The notes below the pieces were generated by a model. The model searched no databases, was not told the origin of the DNA, and saw only the letters and a list, made by a program, of their open reading frames with translations. A program made the translations under genes and the position numbers. This document shows, one piece after another, positions 1 through 7,898 of a stretch of 10,323 nt of DNA. Origin of the DNA: a bacterium (lineage in GTDB: Bacteria > Auribacterota > Auribacteria > Auribacterales > Auribacteraceae); NCBI GenBank assembly GCA_021161885.1, contig JAGGZS010000200.1:1-10323 (forward strand). Reading direction: 5' to 3'. The first letter of the stretch is position 1; every line of letters begins with the position of its first letter.

Positions 1-2
1 AA

Positions 3-8
3 TATAAT
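3..8 (+). promoter_or_regulatory. Possible -10 box before the ATPase operon
   Basis: The hexamer TATAAT, a perfect sigma-70-type -10 match, lies 22 bases before the first ATPase start codon. Transcription would begin near base 15, leaving a very short leader that still holds the ribosome binding site at 17-21. The -35 region would lie outside the window, and in DNA this AT-rich the hexamer can occur by chance, so the call is tentative. If wrong, the operon begins further upstream. Confidence 0.3.
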
Positions 9-30
9 TTTTTCACAAGGATACATAAAC

Positions 31-351
31 ATGATGAAAGAAATAATCGAAAAATTGCTTGAAGCTGAAAAGCAAGCCAAGCAAATAATTAACGCGGCTA
101 ACCAAGAGGCGAGACAGATCAGCGAAGAAACAGAAAAAAAAATCTCTAAAATAAGAATTGAAGAGATAGAAAAAGCAAAAATCTCAGCTAAAAAGTCGGT
201 AGACCAAATGGAAAACGATGTAACTCAGGAAAAAATAAAACAATTGCGGGAAACAGAAAAAAAAATTGGCAATATAATCGCTGTTAAAAAAAAACAAGTT
301 CCCGACCTGATGAAAAAAATTATTGATATGGTTGTAACAGTTAAATTATGA
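31..351 (+). CDS. V/A-type ATPase peripheral-stalk subunit G/H
   Basis: This 106-residue protein is almost wholly charged and helical, rich in Lys, Glu, Ala and Ile with no membrane segment. It is a long coiled coil typical of subunit G/H (NtpF, AhaH), which pairs with subunit E to form the peripheral stalk bracing the catalytic head against membrane subunit I. Length fits the family. The first of two tandem ATG codons is chosen because AAGGA at 17-21 lies nine bases upstream. The gene ends in an ATGA overlap with the subunit C gene. Identity rests on composition, length and position at the head of an ATPase operon, since this subunit is poorly conserved. Three runs of nine A residues (134-142, 257-265, 286-294) are unusual and slippage-prone. 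Confidence 0.8.
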   Translation: MMKEIIEKLLEAEKQAKQIINAANQEARQISEETEKKISKIRIEEIEKAKISAKKSVDQMENDVTQEKIKQLRETEKKIGNIIAVKKKQVPDLMKKIIDMVVTVKL

Positions 352-1409
352 ACAGTTTAAGCCTATATGCAAATCTTAACGCAAAAACGAGAGTATGGCT
401 GTCCAAACTGCTTACCACAGAGCAATGGAAAATTCTTTATGCCTGTAAAGATACTCGCTCGTTAATAGATAAACTTGAAAACACAAGGTTCGCGAAATGG
501 GTAAAAGATAAAAATTCAGATAATTTCGCCGGATTTTTAGATACGGCAATTTTTAAAGAATCGCTTCGGATTGAAAGAAAAATAGCAAGAAATCTCAAAG
601 AAATTCCCGCTGAACTTGTTTCACTGCTTACTGAAGAATATGATATTGAACAGATAAAAAGAGGCTTCAGGGCATGGAGAAATAAAACAGCTTTTATCCC
701 GCCGGACAAGTCGGTTATATCGGAAAGGCATTTAATAAAATGGGATGTTTTTTCATCAGCGAGTAACATTGAAGAAATTATGCTCGCGCTTATTAATACC
801 CCATACGGAGCGGCTTTGTCGTCGGCAAAAGATTTATATCGTAAAAGCGGTTCGTTGTTTTATTTTGAGCACGCGCTTGAAAAAAACCTTTTTTCAAGAA
901 TATCAAAAAAAATAAATCAACTTTCTGCGGAAGATAGGAAAAACGTTCGCAAACTGCTTGGTATACAAACAGATATATTTAATGTTAATAACATTTTAAG
1001 ATGTAAACTTTTTTTTAAACTTCCCGCGGAAGAAATAAACAGCATTATTTATCCGGACGGAACATATTTTTCTCAGGAGAAATGTTTTGACGCATATGTA
1101 TCTAAGGATGCGGCTGAATTTTTAAATCACATATCCGTTCCTCAAATAAGCGGATTGATAAAAAATATAAAGCAGGTCCAAATGGAGGATATGGCTCCTT
1201 TTTTAAATGAAATACTGCGGCTTTTATTATATAAAGAAATACACAACGCGTTAGGCGGGTATCCTTTTACTCTCGGGGTGCCGTTAGCGTATATATTGCT
1301 AAACCGGCTTGAAACCAAACAGCTCCGTTCATTGGCATGGGCAGTGCGTTTAGGCAAAAACAATCAAATCGAAATTTTAAAAAATACGAATCCGCTCGCT
1401 TACAAATGA
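348..1409 (+). CDS. V/A-type ATPase subunit C (rotor-to-ring socket, d-like)
   Basis: This 353-residue soluble, mostly helical protein resembles V/A-ATPase subunit C (AhaC, NtpC; eukaryotic subunit d), the funnel that seats central shaft D/F on the membrane c ring. The most recognisable part is the C-terminal stretch, with a GYPFTLGVPLAYILLNR-like segment, then a Leu-Arg pair and an Ala-rich helix. This matches the family's terminal 'Y-L--(K/R)--E---LR-I' signature. It is slightly longer than the roughly 325 residues usual for the family. It begins in an ATGA overlap (348-351) with the stalk gene and has no clear Shine-Dalgarno sequence, so translation is probably coupled. In Thermus, enterococcal and methanogen operons the C gene follows E, but here it precedes I, which is a rearranged position. 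Confidence 0.85.
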   Translation: MNSLSLYANLNAKTRVWLSKLLTTEQWKILYACKDTRSLIDKLENTRFAKWVKDKNSDNFAGFLDTAIFKESLRIERKIARNLKEIPAELVSLLTEEYDIEQIKRGFRAWRNKTAFIPPDKSVISERHLIKWDVFSSASNIEEIMLALINTPYGAALSSAKDLYRKSGSLFYFEHALEKNLFSRISKKINQLSAEDRKNVRKLLGIQTDIFNVNNILRCKLFFKLPAEEINSIIYPDGTYFSQEKCFDAYVSKDAAEFLNHISVPQISGLIKNIKQVQMEDMAPFLNEILRLLLYKEIHNALGGYPFTLGVPLAYILLNRLETKQLRSLAWAVRLGKNNQIEILKNTNPLAYK

Positions 1410-1423
1410 AAGATTTATAGGTT

Positions 1424-3397
1424 ATGAATAACGGCAGCTCTATGAAGGAATTATCTTTAGTTATACTGAGCGAAGACCTTGATAAAGTCAACGAGACAAT
1501 TATAGGACACGCTTGCCTGCACCCATTTAAAATGGACGCGATGGACGACTGGGCTAAAAACCTTGACGAATTTCATACAGAATCAGCCTTACAGGAATAC
1601 CTCTCTGTCGAGAAAAGAATAGATTTTTTATGCTCCCGCATCAACTTTGACTTAAATTATAGTTCAGCCGTATTCAAAAAAATAAAAAATGAACTCGTAA
1701 AACTCAAGACTAAGGATGTCAGCAAACAAATTATTGATTTAGAATCGCAAATAAAATCCCTTGACGACCAAGACAGCCTGCTCGATGAGAAAATATCAAA
1801 CCTTAAAGAGCTTAATAACCGTTACTCAATGTTTGAAGAGATGCTTGAACTGCCTAAAAAACAGTCTTATTCCATATTAGATCAGTTTACCGGAAAAATA
1901 CCTTCGTCAAACCTTAAATATTTACAGGATAATTTAACGCGGCACCCTCATCTACTGATTCCGGTTAAAGAAAATCCGCCATGGACGGTCGTAATTCTTT
2001 ATTCTCTTAAAAGAGAAAGTATCAGCATAAAAAAATTGCTTGAAAAAAGCAATTTTCAGCAAATATCACTCGATACTGAATTTGAAGGTTCTCCCAAGGA
2101 TATACTCGATAAAGTAAATAACAATATATTGATGATGAAAAAAGCAAAATCCGATCTTGTGGAAAAAAGAAAAAATTTGTTTGAGCATATAAGAAAAAAC
2201 ATCGTTATTTACGGATATTTTTTCCATTACAATTCCCTTCTTTTAAAAGCGCAAAAATTTTTCAAAAAAACCGATAAAACCTGCGTCATTTCAGGTTGGG
2301 TTCCCAACGATATGCTGCCGAATTTAATAAAAGATATAAAAAATGCGGTAAACGGCAGATGTTATTACGAAATTCATAACCCTGTCGACCTTCATCGCTC
2401 TTATACGCAGGTTCCGTTTAAATTCAATGACAATAAACTAATAAAACCTTTTGAGCTGTTAGTCAAAGCGTACGGGGTTCCCAACTATTCGACAATAAAC
2501 CCGACCCCTTTTTTCGCCTTGACTTTTTTATTGATGTTTGGTTTTATGTTTGCCGACGCGGGACATGGTTTAATTTTAGTCTTATGCGGACTTTATCTAA
2601 TGCTCAAAAAATCTTTTAAAATTACTGTCAGGCAAGTAGGATTACTGCTCGTATTGTGCGGTTCAAGCTCAACTTTTTTCGGGGTTATGTTCGGCAGCGT
2701 TTTCGGTAACGAAAAAATCATCGCGCCGGTTTGGATTTATCCGATGCGCAATATTGATATGATTTTAAAAATAAGCCTCTTTTTCGGTATCGGGATGATA
2801 AGTGCCGGCATAATCATTAATGTAGTTAATTTTATTCTTACCAGAAAATGGTCAGATGCGATATTCCATAAAACAGGGCTTTTAAGCGGATTTATATACT
2901 GGGGACTGCTGGGGCTTATCGTAAAATCGTTTGTCTTGAAACATAATGTGCCGGGCTGGTTATGGTTTTTAATTGTAGGCGTTCCCATAATTATCTTGTT
3001 TTTTAAAGCTCCTTTTGAGAAGATAATCGGTCAAGGGTCTTTTCAGCGCAATGAAGGTGTTTTTGCTTATTTAATGAATACGGTATTTGAAATAGTAGAA
3101 ATATTTATGGGCTATATAGCCAACACTTTTTCGTTTATTCGTGTAGGCGCTTTCGCTCTCAGCCATGTCGGTCTTTTTTTCGCGGTTTTCAATTTGGCGA
3201 AAATGCTTGGCGAGGGATCGTTCGGCACTATAGCCTCAACAATTATAATTATACTGGGAAATATTTTGGTTCTTGTTCTTGAAGGAATGATTGTAACAAT
3301 ACAAACTATACGTCTTGAATACTATGAGTTTTTCAGCAAATTTTTTCCGGGAGACGGCACATTATATAAACCGTTATCCATACAAGAGAATAATTAA
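1424..3397 (+). CDS. V/A-type ATPase membrane stator subunit I (a subunit)
   Basis: This 657-residue protein has a soluble N-terminal half (to about residue 345) rich in coiled coil that anchors the peripheral stalks. The C-terminal membrane half holds roughly seven or eight hydrophobic helices. Family signatures are clear: P-T-P-F-F near residue 360, then FGFMFADAGHG, TFFGVMFGSVFG, and NTFSFIRVGAFALSH. Two conserved arginines of the ion path are present, R573 in the SFIR motif and R630 in TIRLEYYEFFSKFF. This subunit supplies the two ion half-channels next to the c ring. The start is uncertain: ATG 1424 and in-frame ATG 1442 both lack a good ribosome binding site. 1424 is kept because family members often carry a few residues before the MKK-like strand. 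It lies 14 bases after the C gene and 22 before the c-ring gene. Confidence 0.95.
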   Translation: MNNGSSMKELSLVILSEDLDKVNETIIGHACLHPFKMDAMDDWAKNLDEFHTESALQEYLSVEKRIDFLCSRINFDLNYSSAVFKKIKNELVKLKTKDVSKQIIDLESQIKSLDDQDSLLDEKISNLKELNNRYSMFEEMLELPKKQSYSILDQFTGKIPSSNLKYLQDNLTRHPHLLIPVKENPPWTVVILYSLKRESISIKKLLEKSNFQQISLDTEFEGSPKDILDKVNNNILMMKKAKSDLVEKRKNLFEHIRKNIVIYGYFFHYNSLLLKAQKFFKKTDKTCVISGWVPNDMLPNLIKDIKNAVNGRCYYEIHNPVDLHRSYTQVPFKFNDNKLIKPFELLVKAYGVPNYSTINPTPFFALTFLLMFGFMFADAGHGLILVLCGLYLMLKKSFKITVRQVGLLLVLCGSSSTFFGVMFGSVFGNEKIIAPVWIYPMRNIDMILKISLFFGIGMISAGIIINVVNFILTRKWSDAIFHKTGLLSGFIYWGLLGLIVKSFVLKHNVPGWLWFLIVGVPIIILFFKAPFEKIIGQGSFQRNEGVFAYLMNTVFEIVEIFMGYIANTFSFIRVGAFALSHVGLFFAVFNLAKMLGEGSFGTIASTIIIILGNILVLVLEGMIVTIQTIRLEYYEFFSKFFPGDGTLYKPLSIQENN

Positions 3398-3405
3398 TAA
3401 TATTT

Positions 3406-3412
3406 AAGGAGG
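3406..3412 (+). promoter_or_regulatory. Strong ribosome binding site for the c-ring gene
   Basis: AAGGAGG, a near-perfect Shine-Dalgarno sequence, lies seven bases before the ATG of subunit K. It is the best ribosome binding site in the operon. The c subunit is needed in many copies per complex, against one to three for the others, so stronger initiation here would be a simple way to set stoichiometry (inference). Confidence 0.85.
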
Positions 3413-3419
3413 ATAAATT

Positions 3420-3779
3420 ATGAACAACTTTTCGTCTTCGGCAAAAAAGATTTTGTTGCTAACCGGTTTTTTGTGCGTTATGTATTTTTTTACTATGAGC
3501 ATTGTTCGGTCTGTATCTGCCGAACCTGCGCAAACTAAACCTGCTATTACTCACGAAGAGGCTGATTTAATGAAATGGGGCTTTATGGCTGCCGCTATAT
3601 CTGTGGGGCTCGGTTCTATCGCGGCTGGAATTGCTGTGGCTCATGTTGGTTCAGCGGCATTAGGTGTTATCGGGGAACGGCCGGAAATGGCGCCGAGAGC
3701 GCTTATCTTTGTAGGGTTGGCGGAAGGGATAGCTATTTACGGGTTAGTTATGGCTTTAATGATTCTTTTTAAAATATAA
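3420..3779 (+). CDS. V/A-type ATPase proteolipid subunit K (c ring)
   Basis: This 119-residue protein has an N-terminal Lys-Lys plus hydrophobic stretch (residues 9-33) ending in VSA-EP, which looks like a cleavable signal peptide cut after residue 34. Two membrane helices follow, roughly residues 53-80 and 93-118, joined by the polar loop GERPEMAPRA. The ion-binding carboxylate is E102 in helix 2 (LAEGIAIYG). It is a single-hairpin c subunit like the Thermus type, not the duplicated four-helix NtpK of Enterococcus. Helix 1 has the small-residue packing pattern GLGSIAAGIAVAHVG but no glutamine where Na+-binding rings usually have one, so H+ coupling is more likely (inference). The usual PET around the acid is here AEG. 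It overlaps the F gene by one base (TAATG). Confidence 0.93.
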   Translation: MNNFSSSAKKILLLTGFLCVMYFFTMSIVRSVSAEPAQTKPAITHEEADLMKWGFMAAAISVGLGSIAAGIAVAHVGSAALGVIGERPEMAPRALIFVGLAEGIAIYGLVMALMILFKI

Positions 3780-4081
3780 TGGATTTTTTTGTTATCGGCG
3801 ATCAATATATGGTACTCGGTTTTAAACTTGTCGGCATAGCGGGTGAAGTTGCCGATTCAGCCGGGCAAGCTCTCGCTAAACTCAAAGAAGTTATCAATAA
3901 AAATGTTAAAATTATTTTGATCAGCGACAGGTTAACCGAATCGATACAAGATGAAATAGAGGAAATTATCGTTAAAATGAATTTTCCTCTCGTAATAGAA
4001 ATCCCAGACAGGCAAGGCGCAAGGGAAGGCAAAAAATCTATACAGGATATAATGAAATCTTCTCTTGGGTTTAATATCTGA
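3779..4081 (+). CDS. V/A-type ATPase central-stalk subunit F
   Basis: This 100-residue protein has the compact alternating beta-alpha fold expected of subunit F (AhaF, NtpG). The pattern is an N-terminal strand (FFVIGDQYMVLGFKLVGI), an amphipathic helix, the strand KIILISDRLTE, a second helix, then the strand PLVIEIPDRQG and a tail. The order 'IGD----GF-L-GI', 'ILI-----' and 'P----IP' is the family signature. F binds subunit D and forms the rotor shaft, where it modulates rotation and activity. The start ATG overlaps the stop of the c-subunit gene by one base, giving tight translational coupling with no need for its own ribosome binding site. In most V/A operons F directly precedes A, but here E lies between them. 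Confidence 0.9.
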   Translation: MDFFVIGDQYMVLGFKLVGIAGEVADSAGQALAKLKEVINKNVKIILISDRLTESIQDEIEEIIVKMNFPLVIEIPDRQGAREGKKSIQDIMKSSLGFNI

Positions 4082-4102
4082 TAATTTTATAATGAGGACA
4101 AA

Positions 4103-4735
4103 ATGAATTCGCAGTCAGTTGATGTTTTATGTGAAAAAATTATTGGCGAAGCCAAAATAGAAGCTGAAACTATTTTAAATAAGGCTGAAAAAATGTCTCG
4201 GCAAAGAATAAAACTCACTGAACAGCAAGTTAAAAATGAATCTGTAAAATTGCGAAAATCAGCTGAGCAGAGAAGCGAATTTATCAAAAAGAAAATTTTA
4301 TCATCCTTAAACTTGGAAAAAAAGAAACTGGTATTAAATAAACAGGAACTGTTCACAAAAAAAATATTAGCTGATGTTAAAAACCTGATTTTTAAATTTA
4401 CAGAATATAATAAGTACAGGTCGGTTCTCAAAGAACTTGTTATTGAAGCGGTTTCTACCCTAAATGAAGAGGGTACCGTTATGCTGCAGTTTGGCAAAAG
4501 CGATCCGCATAACGCTGTTCTGCAAATAGTTAGAGACGCTGAAAAAATATTAAACCAAAAATACGGAAAAAAAATAAACTTAAAAATTCACAAACAAAGG
4601 CATTTTCAGCACGGAGTTATCGCAAGCATAAATGATGGATTGATTTCCGTAACAAATACATTAGAAGAACGATTGGCATCAAAAAATAAAGAGATAAGAA
4701 CTCTTATATACGAAAACTTATTTAAGGGAGATTAA
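4103..4735 (+). CDS. V/A-type ATPase peripheral-stalk subunit E
   Basis: This 210-residue protein has the two-part layout of subunit E (AhaE, NtpE). The first half (to about residue 110) is a Lys/Glu/Ala-rich helix beginning with the typical 'I--EA--EAE-IL--A' pattern, and pairs with the G/H subunit as a coiled-coil stalk. The C-terminal half is a mixed alpha/beta globular head that contacts subunit B, including HGVIASINDGLISVTNTLEER, which matches the family's 'GG-----G-I-V-NT---R' end. It starts after GAGGA at 4094-4098, four bases before the ATG, and lies 21 bases after the F gene. It sits directly before A, whereas in standard operons C and F come between. Confidence 0.92.
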   Translation: MNSQSVDVLCEKIIGEAKIEAETILNKAEKMSRQRIKLTEQQVKNESVKLRKSAEQRSEFIKKKILSSLNLEKKKLVLNKQELFTKKILADVKNLIFKFTEYNKYRSVLKELVIEAVSTLNEEGTVMLQFGKSDPHNAVLQIVRDAEKILNQKYGKKINLKIHKQRHFQHGVIASINDGLISVTNTLEERLASKNKEIRTLIYENLFKGD

Positions 4736-4741
4736 TATAAA

Positions 4742-6514
4742 GTGGCAGATAAAACCGTCGGCAAAGTAAAACGTATAGTCGGACCTTTAATCCAGTTTGA
4801 ATCGCTAAGGTCAACTCAAATGATGGAATTGGTTTATGTAGGCGAGCAGCGGTTGGTCGGCGAAGTTGTGCGCATAGACGAAAATGCGGCTGACGTGCAG
4901 GTTTACGAAGATACCACAAGCATCAAACCCGGCGATCCGGTTTACGGAATCGGGATGCCCCTTTCCGTAGAGCTTGGTCCCGGTTTGCTCGGAACCATTT
5001 ATGACGGGATTCAAAGACCGCTGGAAGAAATAAAAAACGAATGCGGCGCATTTATTAAACGAGGTATTCATCTCAATGCTCTTAAAAGAACTAAAAAATG
5101 GAGTTTTAAACCAGTTGCCCGCAAAGGCGATGAAGTCGGTTCAGGCTCTATTTTAGGAGAAATTCAGGAAACCAGTTTGGTTGCCCACAAAATTATGGTT
5201 CCGCCGAATATATCCGGCACGATCGCTGAAATTGTGCCTGAAGGAGAGTATACGGTCGATGCAATCGCCGCTAAAATTAAATCCGCGGACGGGAGTGTAA
5301 AAGAACTGGAATTTTTCCATAGATGGCCTGTGCGAATAGGGCGGCCGTTTAACAATAAAAAAGAGTTGTCCTTACCCCTTATAACCGGACAAAGGGTAAT
5401 AGATACATTGTTTCCTATCCCAAAAGGAGGCACGGTAGCTGTGCCGGGAGGATTCGGCACAGGAAAAACCATGGTTCAGCAGGCAATCGCTAAATGGTGC
5501 GACGCTGATATTATAATCTTTATCGGATGCGGTGAACGGGGAAACGAAATAACCGATGTGCTCAAAGAGTTTCCCAAGATAATTGATCCGCGCAAAAATA
5601 AACCTCTTATGGAACGAACCATAATAATAGCAAATACCTCGAATATGCCTGTTGCCGCCCGTGAAGCCTCTATTTATACAGGTATAACTTTCGCGGAATA
5701 TTACAGGGATATGGGGTACAACGTAGCTATTATGGCTGATTCGACTTCACGATGGGCTGAAGCGTTAAGGGAACTGAGCGGAAGATTAGAAGAAATGCCA
5801 GCTGACGAAGGGTTCCCTGCATATCTGCCTACACGGCTGGCTAATTTTTACGAACGGGCAGGTTTCGTTGAAAATGCCAACGGGACATCAGGCTCGGTAA
5901 CAATCATAGGATCCATATCCCCGCCCGGAGGCGACTTTTCCGAACCGGTAACCCAGCATACAAAAAGGTTTGTGCGCGCTTTCTGGGCATTGGACAGACA
6001 GCTCGCCAACGCAAGGCATTACCCAAGCATATCATGGATAAATTCATACAGCGAATATATTGATGAAATAACTATTTGGTGGGAAACCAATATTGATCCG
6101 GAATGGACTAAACTGCGTACTGAAATAATGGACCTGCTCCAGCAGGAAAATAAACTTCAGCAGGTCGTTAAACTCGTAGGACCCGATGTTTTGCCGGACA
6201 GCCAAAGAATTATTCTCGAAACCTGCACTATATTCAAGAACGTTTTTCTTCAGCAAAATGCTTTCGATAAAATAGATATGTTTTCCGTAGCGGCAAAACA
6301 GGTAAAAATGTTGCATATTATTTTATCGTTCCATACAAATGCCCTTAAAGCCATAAAAAAAGGGGCTACTTTGGTTAAAATAAAAAAACTTCCTATTATA
6401 CATGAAATAGCAAAAATGAAATTTAACATATCAAATGAAGAATTAGATAAATTAGATAAACTCCAGCTTGCGCTGGAAAACTCATTTGAGGAACTGGACA
6501 GAAAATATGTATGA
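4742..6514 (+). CDS. V/A-type ATPase catalytic subunit A
   Basis: This 590-residue protein is the ATP-hydrolysing or ATP-synthesising subunit. After an N-terminal beta-barrel (GKVKRIVGPL) comes the subunit-A-specific bulge domain, about residues 110-195, absent from F-type beta. The nucleotide-binding domain carries Walker A GGFGTGKT (236-243, K242), the catalytic glutamate and its partner in GERGNE (E265, R266), Walker B ending IMADSTSRW (D333), and SPPGGDFSEP (393 onward). All key catalytic positions look intact, and length is normal for the family. The start is a GTG at 4742, supported by AAGGGAG at 4724-4730 and by alignment of the barrel strand with the family start. The next in-frame ATG would remove that strand. 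It overlaps the B gene by eight bases. Confidence 0.98.
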   Translation: MADKTVGKVKRIVGPLIQFESLRSTQMMELVYVGEQRLVGEVVRIDENAADVQVYEDTTSIKPGDPVYGIGMPLSVELGPGLLGTIYDGIQRPLEEIKNECGAFIKRGIHLNALKRTKKWSFKPVARKGDEVGSGSILGEIQETSLVAHKIMVPPNISGTIAEIVPEGEYTVDAIAAKIKSADGSVKELEFFHRWPVRIGRPFNNKKELSLPLITGQRVIDTLFPIPKGGTVAVPGGFGTGKTMVQQAIAKWCDADIIIFIGCGERGNEITDVLKEFPKIIDPRKNKPLMERTIIIANTSNMPVAAREASIYTGITFAEYYRDMGYNVAIMADSTSRWAEALRELSGRLEEMPADEGFPAYLPTRLANFYERAGFVENANGTSGSVTIIGSISPPGGDFSEPVTQHTKRFVRAFWALDRQLANARHYPSISWINSYSEYIDEITIWWETNIDPEWTKLRTEIMDLLQQENKLQQVVKLVGPDVLPDSQRIILETCTIFKNVFLQQNAFDKIDMFSVAAKQVKMLHIILSFHTNALKAIKKGATLVKIKKLPIIHEIAKMKFNISNEELDKLDKLQLALENSFEELDRKYV

Positions 6515-7895
6515 CACACAATTTTCTAAACGTGAATACAGCACTTCCACCCGAATGGAAGGACCGCTTATAGCTGTCAGCGGTATTCATAACGTAGGTT
6601 TTAACGAGCTGGTTGAAATAAAAGATCCGCAAGGCAAAATAAGGTTAGGGCTTGTTCTCGAAAGTGCGGAAAATACAGCTATCGTGCAGGTATTTGAAGG
6701 GACTATGGGGTTATCTTTGAAAGAAACCCGTATTCGATTCACTGGTACTCCGCTTATGCTGCCTGTAACAAAAAAAATGCTCGGCAGGGTGTTTAACGGG
6801 CTGGGACGCCCTATAGACAACTTGCCCACTCCCATATCAGAGCATCAGCTCGATATTAACGGAACTCCCATTAACCCGACCGCCCGTGATTATCCGCAGA
6901 AATTTATTCAGACCGGTATATCGGCTATTGATGGAATGAATACTTTAATACGAGGACAGAAACTGCCTTTTTTTTCCGGCAGCGGACTAGCGCATAACAA
7001 ATTAGCGGCTCAAATAGCGCGGCAAGCGACAATACCGGGCGAAAATACAAATTTCGCTGTGGTATTCGCCGCAATGGGCATCAAATACGACGTTGCCCGG
7101 TTTTTTATCAGAAATTTTGAGGAAAGCGGAGCGTTAGAAAATGTCATTCTTTTCCTTAACCTCGCTGATAATCCGCCCATAGAACGGCTTGTTACCCCGA
7201 GAACAGCGTTGACAATCGCGGAACACCTTGCTTTTAACGAGAATATGCACGTTCTTGTCATAATGACTGATATGTCAAACTATTGTGAAAGTTTAAGAGA
7301 AATATCCACGTTAAGAGGCGATATCCCGAGCCGCAAAGGGTATCCCGGATATTTATACAGCGATCTCGCTCAGATATTTGAGCGGGCAGGTATAATAAAA
7401 GGCAAAAAAGGCTCTATTACTCAAATGCCCATACTCACCATGCCGAACGATGATATTACTCACCCGATTCCCGACTTAACAGGTTATATTACCGAAGGAC
7501 AGATAGTTTTAGAACGGGAATTATCGCAGAGAGGTATATATCCGCCAATCGCCGGACTGCCTTCACTTTCGCGTTTGATGAAAGACGGTATAGGCGAAGG
7601 AATGACAAGGAAAGACCATCCTCATCTGGCAAGCCAGCTGTTTTCAGCTTATTCGCGGGTTAAAGACGTCAGGGCGCTGGCTTCGGTTATCGGTCAGGAA
7701 GAACTTACTCCTATTGACCATAGATATTTACAATTCGGAGACGCTTTTGAAAAAGATTTTTTATCACAGAAAGAAGATGAAAACAGGGATATAGAGACGA
7801 CCTTAAATATCGGTTGGGACGTATTGTCAGTTCTTCCGAAAGAAGAACTCTATAGAATGAACGAAGAAGAAATAAACAAATTTTACGGAAAATAG
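6507..7895 (+). CDS. V/A-type ATPase regulatory subunit B
   Basis: This 462-residue protein alternates with A in the hexameric head. The N-terminal barrel (MEGPLIAVSGI), the FEGTMGLSL and RVFNGLGRPID motifs, QKLPFFSGSGL in place of a Walker A (157-161, no GKT, as normal for non-catalytic B), VIMTDMSNY, RKGYPGYLYSDLA and DLTGYITEGQI are all diagnostic. The arginine finger reaching into the A site is R356 in PSLSRL. ATG 6507 is chosen because it gives the usual family N-terminus and overlaps the A stop by eight bases. A TTG at 6468 would add 13 residues inside the A coding end with no family support. The C-terminal helical region ends NKFYGK. It is three bases upstream of the D gene. Confidence 0.98.
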   Translation: MYDTQFSKREYSTSTRMEGPLIAVSGIHNVGFNELVEIKDPQGKIRLGLVLESAENTAIVQVFEGTMGLSLKETRIRFTGTPLMLPVTKKMLGRVFNGLGRPIDNLPTPISEHQLDINGTPINPTARDYPQKFIQTGISAIDGMNTLIRGQKLPFFSGSGLAHNKLAAQIARQATIPGENTNFAVVFAAMGIKYDVARFFIRNFEESGALENVILFLNLADNPPIERLVTPRTALTIAEHLAFNENMHVLVIMTDMSNYCESLREISTLRGDIPSRKGYPGYLYSDLAQIFERAGIIKGKKGSITQMPILTMPNDDITHPIPDLTGYITEGQIVLERELSQRGIYPPIAGLPSLSRLMKDGIGEGMTRKDHPHLASQLFSAYSRVKDVRALASVIGQEELTPIDHRYLQFGDAFEKDFLSQKEDENRDIETTLNIGWDVLSVLPKEELYRMNEEEINKFYGK

Positions 7896-7898
7896 TTT

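Noticed and set aside
3575..3772. A second + strand frame of 65 codons inside the c-subunit gene.
   Set aside because: It lies wholly within a strongly supported gene in another frame, and its Gly/Cys/Tyr-rich composition is a by-product of the c-subunit codons.
6468..6506. A TTG start extending subunit B by 13 residues.
   Set aside because: The extension overlaps the end of subunit A further and has no match to the family N-terminus. ATG 6507 gives the expected start.
437..6632. Several open frames of 65-136 codons on the - strand inside the ATPase genes.
   Set aside because: Each lies opposite a well-supported + strand ATPase gene, shows no recognisable domain, and has no independent ribosome binding site or context. 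They are shadows of real genes.
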